6,914 nt of DNA from Bacteroidales bacterium (GTDB lineage Bacteria; Bacteroidota; Bacteroidia; Bacteroidales; UBA932): contig JAHDRO010000222.1 of the NCBI GenBank assembly GCA_018433265.1, positions 1 to 6,914 on the forward strand. The letters run 5' to 3'. This document shows, one piece after another, positions 1 through 5,444 of the stretch. Position 1 is the first letter of the stretch. Each line of letters starts with the position of its first letter. Below the pieces are notes generated by a model. The model worked only from the letters and a program-made list of their open reading frames with translations. It did no database searches and was not told the origin of the DNA. Position numbers and translations under genes: made by a program.

Positions 1-162
1 ATGTCACTGCTGAGAGTTATTCTTTGTATTATTTTCCCTCCCCTTGCCGTTGTAGATTATGGTTGTGGATCTGTTCTAATTGTATTTTTGCTGACCCTTG
101 CCGGATGGGTTCCGGGTGTAATCTCGGCTCTGATTATCGTAAACAGGAAACGTTCATTCTGA
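1..162 (+). CDS. Pmp3/YqaE (UPF0057) family small membrane protein
   Basis: A 53-residue ORF begins with ATG at the first base and ends with TGA at 160-162. The protein is almost entirely hydrophobic with two predicted membrane helices (about residues 5-20 and 25-47) joined by a short Gly-rich loop, and it ends in a basic tail (NRKRSF). It carries the family signature: FPPLAV in helix 1, GCGS in the loop, then LLTLAGWVPGVI in helix 2. Family members are about 50-60 residues, so this is full length. Fungal Pmp3 and bacterial YqaE are small plasma-membrane proteolipids linked to membrane potential, salt or stress responses; the exact role here is unknown. Only one base separates its stop from the stop of the convergent peptidase gene. 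Because the window starts at the ATG, no ribosome site or promoter can be seen, and a start further upstream cannot be excluded. Confidence 0.9.
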   Translation: MSLLRVILCIIFPPLAVVDYGCGSVLIVFLLTLAGWVPGVISALIIVNRKRSF

Positions 163-163
163 C

Positions 164-2620
164 TTACTGCCTCCCTTTACAGTACTTTTCGAGAAATACG
201 TCCTCTTCCCACAAAAGATGAAGAATATTTTCCCTTGCCACATAGCTGTGAGCCTCTTTTGGAAGAAGCACAAGTCTTACAGGAGCACCAAGCCCTGCCA
301 AAGCCTGGTAATAACGCTCTGACTGAATTGTGAAAGTTCCAGTATTATTGTCAGAGTCACCATGAACCAGCAGTATTGGAGTTTTCATCTTGTTGGCATA
401 CATGAATGGAGACATTTTGTTATACACTTCAGGCGCATCCCAATAATTACGCTGTTCGTTCTGAAAACCAAAAGGAGTAAGTGTTCTGTTGTATGCACCG
501 CTTCTCGCTATCCCACATGCAAAAAGGTCAGAATGGGTTAATAGATTAGCAGTCATGAATGCTCCGTAAGAATGTCCCCCGACTGCTACTTTCTTCCTGT
601 CAATATAGCCCAGCCTGTCGACAGCGTCTATTGCGGCTTTGGCATCTGCCACAAGTTGTTCCAGAAATGTATCATTTGGCTCCCTGTCTCCTTCACCAAT
701 AATTGGGAATGATGCATCATCAAGCACTGCATACCCTCTTGTAACCCAATACACAAAAGAACCATAATAAGGAACTGTAAATTCATTAGGATTTAACTTG
801 TTCTGTCCTGCAGAATTGGCATCCTTAAACTCTTCGGGATATGCCCAGATAAGCAGTGGCAGCTTTTCTCCACTGTTAGTATCGTAGTTTGCAGGCAGAT
901 AAAGTGTTCCCGACAACTCTACTCCATCATCTCTTTTATACTTTATTACCTCTTTATGTACTTTAGCTATTGACTCAAAAGGATTTTTAAAGAAAGTCAA
1001 CTGTTTTAATCCCTTATCTCCCTTTTTGCCAATCTCCCTAAAATAGAAATTAGGATGTTCTGTTTTAGACTGAATATTTACCAGAAGTATTCCCTTTTTA
1101 TAATCTTCAATTGAACGAATCTGCTCCATTTTATCAGTATAGGGAGATTGATACAGGCGTTTGGTTTTCAAGGTCTTAATATCAAATTGATCTACAAAAG
1201 GGAATTGACCATCCTTTGTAAAACCATCTCCTATAAGGAAAAGCTTGTCATTTTCAATTGCCAGAGTGTATCTTCCATACTGATTTTTACGGGTCTGAAA
1301 ATTACCAGGATCTGAATACACATCCTGTCTATTTCTGTCAAAAAGCTTAATTGGAGCAGAATTCGGATCAGAAGGGTTGAAAATGAATGTTCTTGTACTT
1401 CTCGTTTCTGCCCAAAAATCCATAAAAACTGCATATTTGTCATCTCCCCAAACAACTCTTGAAAATCTTTGGCCGGTTTTAAAAAGAGACTTGGGCTCAC
1501 TTGTAAAAGGTGCATCCCAGGAGAATATTTCGTCTCTGAAATCAACTTTTACAGCCTGATTACCATTGTCAAGTGCTATGGCATAATACAGAGATGCCGG
1601 CTTGTCTGCACGCCAATTAATTAATCTCATGCCAGGGAAAGTTGAAGATGACCCTTTAGGCCTCCCTTCAAACAAGGGCTTGTCATAAATTATTTTTATC
1701 AGATTGCCGTCAAGATCATAAACAGAACTTCTGGTTGGAAACATATCCATAGGAACAATAAAAGAGTAAGGCCTGTGTATAGTGGTCACAAGCAGATACT
1801 GACCATCTGGAGATAATGTTGTGTTCACATAAATATCAGCACCCAAAAATGGTTTACGTTCTCCTTCAAGATTTACGATATTCAGCTCTGAAGTAGCAAG
1901 CGTTTCAAAATTTGCAATGTCTATTTCATTTTTTAAAAGATCTGGATAGGTTCTTGCCTGCGATTCCTTTCCTTTGCCCTCCAGAACACTTGGCCCCTTT
2001 GGCAGATCTTTGGCAGGATCGAGCAATGAAGGTCTTTTGGAAGGCAACGACCATATCAACAATGATTTACTGTCTTTTAGCCATATAAAAGCATTGTCAA
2101 GATACCCGTTGAGACCTGTGGCAACTCTTTTAGCCTCCGCCTGAGCAATGTCGAGCACCCATAATTCAACATCTGTGGCGGTAGTATTAGTAAATGCAAG
2201 TAATTTCTCATCAGGAGAGAAGGTCTTTTCAGATATTCTCAAATTTTGAGGTAACCCTTTAACCTGTACAGGCTCGCATAGTCCGTCATCACAAACAACC
2301 TTTCTTACCTTCAAATTATTTTCAAACTTGAGATCTGAAGCCATATTGTTTCTTGGATTGATTCTGATACCTGCAAGTTTCATCACATCCTGGCTTATGT
2401 CGGCCAGAGTTTGATAGGTATCTCTGTAAGAAAAAATCATGTATTCATCTTTCGAATCAAAAGTTACTCTAGGAGCCACTTTGTAATCTGCCAACTCCAT
2501 AATTTCTTTTGGCGGAGTCTGAAAGGAAATATTCTCCTGAGCTTTTAAAGAAATGGAATTCAATAATAAGATCAATGCAGTCAACTGCAGAAACATTAAT
2601 AGATCGTGAATTTTTTTCAT
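164..2620 (-). CDS. Secreted S9 family serine peptidase, glutamyl endopeptidase-like (S9D)
   Basis: The 818-residue protein starts with a signal peptide (KK near the N-terminus, hydrophobic core about 8-24, likely cleavage after KAQ at 28), so it should act in the periplasm or outside the cell. Residues about 30-550 look like the S9 beta-propeller: the early QTPPKEIMELAD and LAGIRINPR segments are typical of this subgroup, followed by WD-like strands such as LSPDGQYLL. Residues about 556-815 form the alpha/beta-hydrolase domain with AYPEEF, nucleophile Ser684 in GGHSYGAFMT, Asp757 in HGDSDN and His791 in KEAHSY, so the triad is intact. The GHSYGAFMT and YPEEF motifs match plant chloroplast glutamyl endopeptidase and its bacterial relatives; cleavage after Glu is inferred from family, not shown. 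The ATG at 2618-2620 is chosen because it gives the signal peptide; no Shine-Dalgarno is visible. It is divergent from the unknown secreted gene to the right. Confidence 0.93.
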   Translation of the reverse strand: MKKIHDLLMFLQLTALILLLNSISLKAQENISFQTPPKEIMELADYKVAPRVTFDSKDEYMIFSYRDTYQTLADISQDVMKLAGIRINPRNNMASDLKFENNLKVRKVVCDDGLCEPVQVKGLPQNLRISEKTFSPDEKLLAFTNTTATDVELWVLDIAQAEAKRVATGLNGYLDNAFIWLKDSKSLLIWSLPSKRPSLLDPAKDLPKGPSVLEGKGKESQARTYPDLLKNEIDIANFETLATSELNIVNLEGERKPFLGADIYVNTTLSPDGQYLLVTTIHRPYSFIVPMDMFPTRSSVYDLDGNLIKIIYDKPLFEGRPKGSSSTFPGMRLINWRADKPASLYYAIALDNGNQAVKVDFRDEIFSWDAPFTSEPKSLFKTGQRFSRVVWGDDKYAVFMDFWAETRSTRTFIFNPSDPNSAPIKLFDRNRQDVYSDPGNFQTRKNQYGRYTLAIENDKLFLIGDGFTKDGQFPFVDQFDIKTLKTKRLYQSPYTDKMEQIRSIEDYKKGILLVNIQSKTEHPNFYFREIGKKGDKGLKQLTFFKNPFESIAKVHKEVIKYKRDDGVELSGTLYLPANYDTNSGEKLPLLIWAYPEEFKDANSAGQNKLNPNEFTVPYYGSFVYWVTRGYAVLDDASFPIIGEGDREPNDTFLEQLVADAKAAIDAVDRLGYIDRKKVAVGGHSYGAFMTANLLTHSDLFACGIARSGAYNRTLTPFGFQNEQRNYWDAPEVYNKMSPFMYANKMKTPILLVHGDSDNNTGTFTIQSERYYQALAGLGAPVRLVLLPKEAHSYVARENILHLLWEEDVFLEKYCKGRQ

Positions 2621-2644
2621 AGAATATCATTTATATTATTGTAA

Positions 2645-2673
2645 TTGTAATAATAGTAAATTTCTTATTACAA
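2645..2673. repeat. Inverted repeat in divergent intergenic region (possible operator)
   Basis: TTGTAATAA at 2645-2653 and its exact reverse complement TTATTACAA at 2665-2673 form perfect 9-bp arms around an 11-nt spacer. It lies in the 97-bp gap between the divergent peptidase and unknown secreted genes, just upstream of a promoter-like element. Its position fits a dimeric regulator site or a stem-loop in the peptidase mRNA leader. The region is very AT-rich, so a repeat of this size could arise by chance; no regulator family is recognised. Confidence 0.35.
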
Positions 2674-2679
2674 AAGGTG

Positions 2680-2687
2680 GATTTTTG
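2680..2687 (+). promoter_or_regulatory. Weak Bacteroidota-type -7 element for the unknown secreted gene
   Basis: GATTTTTG matches the Bacteroidota -7 consensus TAnnTTTG except for its first base. It sits 30 nt before the ATG at 2718, close to the spacing seen for the radA promoter (27 nt). No clear TTTG -33 element is found 19-21 nt upstream. Low confidence because the region is T-rich. I found no convincing element for the peptidase gene on the opposite strand. Confidence 0.3.
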
Positions 2688-2717
2688 TAAATTAGCAATA
2701 ATTATTGTATCAAGATT

Positions 2718-3752
2718 ATGAGCAAAATTAAAAAAACTACTTTTCTCATTATCTCCATTTCATTATTTTTCTCCTTCCGGTTATTAGGAGCAATACAGGA
2801 AGACACTACCAATAAACATGAGTTAACAATATTTGTCATACCGTCACATCGTAATATTGACTGGCAAAGTCCTTCCTCCCTTGCACAAACAACCACTAAA
2901 AGCTGGATCTCATCAAAATTTGTCAGGCACTCTTACTACATTGGACATTTATTTATCGAATTAACATCTTCCCTACTCGATAGGCCGGTTGTAACATCTG
3001 TGAGATCTGTTGGCAACAAAGAAAAGTTGAGACTTCTATATAAAGAAAAAATAGGGATGGCAATAATAGGCGCTCCTCTTAAGGGAAGAATGGAAAGTGC
3101 AGATGAGCTTGTGCGTTCCATTGATTTCACTCTGAAAAAAGAAAGAAGTATCGCTTTCATAAAATATTCGATAAACGAAAATGCTGCAAAAAGAATTATA
3201 GAATTTATCGAAGGATTTTCAAAACCTGACTCAACCTCTCAAGCTCCATGCGATATATATGGAGGAGGATATTGGCCAAGATACAAGGGAGAAGGTGCCG
3301 GTTGCTCTGCATTCGGGATGGTTGTAATGGAAGTGGCAGGTCTGAAGCATGATTACCCCGAATGGATACATTCAGTCAATATACCAGCTGAACTGGTTGG
3401 AGGGCAGTATAACAATTACATCAAAGTTAAGAACAGCACAATTAATAATACAACTGCATGGAATGATGGCAGTGGTACTGCCAATATAGATTACTTCTCA
3501 TTTTCAATCTATGATCCTACTCTCATATATAATTGGATAATAAATATGCGTTCAACCTGCGAAACTGATACTTCTGTAATTCTTTCAGGATTTAAACCTG
3601 CTGTTATAACAAGAGACCAGGGAACTATCCCTGGTCTCTATCTGGATGCACGCAATATGCACATTCCTCTCGATGAGCCTGTCTTCAAAGAAAGAGAGAC
3701 GTTCTCAATCTTTGCTATACCACCGACTACTCAATCTCGTCGTCATAAATAA
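2718..3752 (+). CDS. Secreted protein of unknown function, candidate permuted papain-like cysteine hydrolase
   Basis: I do not recognise this 344-residue protein as a named family. It has a clear signal peptide (SKIKK, hydrophobic core about 8-22, likely cleavage near LGA at 25), so it is exported. Two motifs stand out: YIGHLFIEL with His77 (residues 75-82), and a Gly/Tyr-rich stretch YGGGYWPRYKG (181-191) followed by GAGCSAFG with Cys196. His in a strand, then Cys about 120 residues later at a likely helix start, is the order of permuted papain-like folds (LRAT, YiiX and DUF4105-like enzymes), so an amidase, peptidase or acyltransferase activity is possible; this is inference from motif order only. 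Its end overlaps the convergent lipoprotein gene by 26 bp, and its last third contains a strong hairpin (3612-3639). Base composition resembles its neighbours, and no Shine-Dalgarno is seen. Confidence 0.85.
   Translation: MSKIKKTTFLIISISLFFSFRLLGAIQEDTTNKHELTIFVIPSHRNIDWQSPSSLAQTTTKSWISSKFVRHSYYIGHLFIELTSSLLDRPVVTSVRSVGNKEKLRLLYKEKIGMAIIGAPLKGRMESADELVRSIDFTLKKERSIAFIKYSINENAAKRIIEFIEGFSKPDSTSQAPCDIYGGGYWPRYKGEGAGCSAFGMVVMEVAGLKHDYPEWIHSVNIPAELVGGQYNNYIKVKNSTINNTTAWNDGSGTANIDYFSFSIYDPTLIYNWIINMRSTCETDTSVILSGFKPAVITRDQGTIPGLYLDARNMHIPLDEPVFKERETFSIFAIPPTTQSRRHK
3612..3639 (-). terminator. 12-bp hairpin inside the opposing gene, probable terminator of the C26 hydrolase-lipoprotein operon
   Basis: AGAGACCAGGGA at 3612-3623 pairs perfectly with TCCCTGGTCTCT at 3628-3639 around a 4-nt loop. 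Read on the minus strand, the hairpin begins 87 nt after the lipoprotein stop and is followed by TGTTATAAC, a short interrupted U-rich tail. Read on the plus strand it lies within codons about 299-308 of the unknown secreted gene and is followed by ATCTGGATGC, which is not U-rich, so the minus-strand role is preferred. The stem is far longer than expected by chance. The weak U-tract leaves terminator function uncertain; an mRNA-stability hairpin is the main alternative. Confidence 0.5.
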
Positions 3753-4500
3753 AGTTTACCTCATACTGCACACCATCTACTGTCATAATCACACTTGAAA
3801 TATACCCCATGGCATCATACTGAAATCCGGAAAATCTCCCTTCAGGAGCAGAATAGCTTCTCGGAAGAGTACCTGCTATGCCCAGCAGGGCGAGAAATGG
3901 CCTGTAGTTTTCATATGGATTGTACAACAAGTCAAGAAAAACTAATCCGATAGTGTTATATGCAAGAGCAACATCACAGTCCTGAAGACTAATTTGTTCA
4001 AGTTCCTGACCTTCTGTGTCATATTGAACTATCTGAGATATTACTCCATCCGAGTCATAAGAGTACTCAACAACAGGATTGGAATTACTTTCAAATATCT
4101 CCTGAGTCAGATAATAATTAGAATTGTATGAAAACCGCATCAATACAGAATTACTCTCCTGAACAGTTGTTGCTCTGCCCTGGGTGTCATAATAGATGTC
4201 ACGAATATTACCTGTGGCTTGTCCTGCAGTTGCAGTCATTCTTACAAAGGAAGAATAGTAATCTAAAACATAACTTTCCTTAATAGTACCTTCTTCCTTA
4301 ATTGTATAACCGGTAATTAATCCATAAGGCGAATATGTGACCAGTAACTCTCTGTTATTGTATCCGCTTTCAATTTTCACCATCAACTTGCCATATTCAT
4401 ACTCAGTGTCATCATCGTCGAAAAAGCCACATGATGACAGTCCTGATACTAATAAAAGCATGCTTAAGACAAGTAGAGAAGTGTTTAGAATTTTTTTCAT
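3727..4500 (-). CDS. DUF4595-like surface lipoprotein with YD-like repeats
   Basis: The 257-residue protein has a lipoprotein signal: a KK start, a hydrophobic stretch and the lipobox LSSC with Cys24. Directly after it comes GFFDDDD, an acidic tract at +4 to +7 resembling the Bacteroidota lipoprotein export signal, so display on the cell surface is likely. The mature part has several short Tyr-Asp/Gly strand repeats of YD type: YYDTQGRATTV (103-113), YSYDSDGVISQIV (146-158) and FQYDAMGYISSVI (227-239). The segment with FLDLLY and then LLGIAGTLPRS (188-215) recalls DUF4595 proteins of Bacteroides, whose function is unknown; the assignment is from memory of the pattern, not a search. It follows the C26 hydrolase gene by 24 nt, so the two are probably co-transcribed. 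Its stop overlaps the convergent unknown gene by 26 bp. No Shine-Dalgarno is visible. Confidence 0.8.
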   Translation of the reverse strand: MKKILNTSLLVLSMLLLVSGLSSCGFFDDDDTEYEYGKLMVKIESGYNNRELLVTYSPYGLITGYTIKEEGTIKESYVLDYYSSFVRMTATAGQATGNIRDIYYDTQGRATTVQESNSVLMRFSYNSNYYLTQEIFESNSNPVVEYSYDSDGVISQIVQYDTEGQELEQISLQDCDVALAYNTIGLVFLDLLYNPYENYRPFLALLGIAGTLPRSYSAPEGRFSGFQYDAMGYISSVIMTVDGVQYEVNFIYDDEIE

Positions 4501-4524
4501 TTTAAAATATTTTAGTTTAATTAT

Positions 4525-5334
4525 CTACTTACTTGCTTCCTGTACAAGATTTTTGAAGATTCCTATAAATGTGTCAATCCCGTTGGCTGTAAATATTTCA
4601 GGATGAAACTGAACGCCATATACACGAGTGCTTCCAATTTTCTCTATAGCTTCAACCACCCCATCTTTAGATACTGCAGTTACTCTAAACCCTGGTGCTA
4701 CATCCTTGACGGCCTGATGATGAAAAGAGTTGACTGCTATTGAGTCAAGTAAAATCATATTGTAAAGCAGTGAATTTTTTTTAATATATATAGAATGAGT
4801 GCCATATTTTCCAGGCGCTTTCTGTCTGTGAGACACTGAATATCCTTTGAACTGAGAGGGCAAGTCCTGATAAAGAGTCCCACCAAAAGCCACATTAAGA
4901 AGCTGTTCACCCCTGCAAATGCCTAACAAAGGAAGTCCTCTCTCCACAGTAAGTCTTATAAGTGCTATATCAAAAGCATCTCTGTCTGGAGCTATTTCTC
5001 CAAGCTGGGGTATAGGCTGCTCTCCATACCATTTGAGAGGATCAATGTCTTCTCCTCCAGTCATTATTACCGCATCAATTCTATCTAAAATAGTTGAGAG
5101 AATTTCACTGTCATCAGTAACAGGTATAACAACCGGGACACCTCCTGCCCTTATAACAGCATTAATATAGGTTAATGGAACTGACGTCTCTGTGCCGTCG
5201 CCCATCGTTGAAGAGATGCCAATCACGGGCTTTTTCGACTTAGAACTCTGAGCTGTGCCGGCTATTGGCAACAAGGCCATAATCAACACTATCAGCAATA
5301 GATAAATAGATGATCTGCTATATAACTTCTTCAT
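4525..5334 (-). CDS. Secreted class-I glutamine amidotransferase-like hydrolase (peptidase C26, gamma-glutamyl hydrolase type)
   Basis: The 269-residue protein matches the gamma-glutamyl-gamma-aminobutyrate hydrolase (PuuD-like) family from residue 36 (KPVIGIS) to the end. Visible motifs are TGGEDIDP (92-99), the nucleophile elbow GICRGEQLLNV with Cys140, NSFHHQAV (202-209) and QFHPE with His244 and Glu246, so the Cys-His-Glu triad is complete. Family members hydrolyse gamma-glutamyl amide or peptide bonds; the substrate here is not determined. Unlike cytoplasmic PuuD of polyamine catabolism, it begins with a signal peptide (hydrophobic core about 10-24, likely cleavage after TAQ at 29), which points to a periplasmic role such as trimming gamma-Glu peptides. 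No putrescine-pathway genes are nearby. It is the first gene of an operon with the lipoprotein 24 nt downstream, driven by the promoter element at 5377-5384. Confidence 0.92.
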   Translation of the reverse strand: MKKLYSRSSIYLLLIVLIMALLPIAGTAQSSKSKKPVIGISSTMGDGTETSVPLTYINAVIRAGGVPVVIPVTDDSEILSTILDRIDAVIMTGGEDIDPLKWYGEQPIPQLGEIAPDRDAFDIALIRLTVERGLPLLGICRGEQLLNVAFGGTLYQDLPSQFKGYSVSHRQKAPGKYGTHSIYIKKNSLLYNMILLDSIAVNSFHHQAVKDVAPGFRVTAVSKDGVVEAIEKIGSTRVYGVQFHPEIFTANGIDTFIGIFKNLVQEASK

Positions 5335-5376
5335 GTTTTTATATTTTACTATACGTCAATTCCTGCTGTCTTGCTA

Positions 5377-5384
5377 CAAATATA
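5377..5384 (-). promoter_or_regulatory. Bacteroidota -7 promoter element for the C26 hydrolase-lipoprotein operon
   Basis: Read on the minus strand this is TATATTTG, a perfect match to TAnnTTTG. It lies 42 nt upstream of the start codon at 5334, implying a leader of roughly 35-38 nt. No good TTTG -33 element is found at the expected distance, which would fall at about 5404-5409, next to the radA promoter element. Confidence 0.55.
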
Positions 5385-5409
5385 GTGGAAAATAATCATC
5401 ATTTTATTA

Positions 5410-5417
5410 TATATTTG
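5410..5417 (+). promoter_or_regulatory. Bacteroidota -7 promoter element for radA
   Basis: TATATTTG is a perfect TAnnTTTG match ending 27 nt before the radA ATG, implying a transcription start near 5422 and a leader of about 20-25 nt. No strong TTTG -33 box is present; the region where one would lie (about 5384-5388) overlaps the end of the opposite promoter's -7 box. The purine run AAGAGG at 5437-5442 ends only 2 nt before the ATG, too close for a standard Shine-Dalgarno. Confidence 0.6.
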
Positions 5418-5444
5418 TCATGACAGATTCAATTATAAGAGGCT

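Larger units (their letters stand above)
5376..5418. repeat. Inverted repeat formed by two back-to-back -7 elements
   Basis: ACAAATATA (5376-5384) and TATATTTGT (5410-5418) are perfect 9-bp inverted copies separated by 25 bp. Each contains a consensus -7 element, reading outward towards the C26 operon and towards radA. At this spacing the -33 region of each promoter falls on or beside the other promoter's -7 box, so polymerases probably compete for the same DNA. Confidence 0.55.

Noticed and set aside
101..115. CCGGA-TGGGT-TCCGG hairpin in the Pmp3-like gene, a possible peptidase terminator
   Set aside because: Only 5 bp and no U-tract on either strand; the sequence codes for the conserved GWVPG region.
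1231..1559. Frames of 60-104 codons on both strands within the peptidase gene
   Set aside because: Shadows of the conserved S9 peptidase frame with no recognisable domain or initiation signal.
2702..2896. 64-codon minus-strand frame overlapping the start of the unknown secreted gene
   Set aside because: Its hydrophobic end is the reverse of the AT-rich signal-peptide codons; no family resemblance.
3872..3889. CCTGCT/AGCAGG hairpin in the lipoprotein gene, a possible terminator for the unknown gene
   Set aside because: A 6-bp stem with no following T-tract, 120 nt past the stop; compatible with chance in coding sequence.
4503..4514. TAAAATATTTTA palindrome in the 24-nt gap between the C26 and lipoprotein genes
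   Set aside because: Pure AT sequence of low information; explained by AT-rich translation initiation regions in this group.
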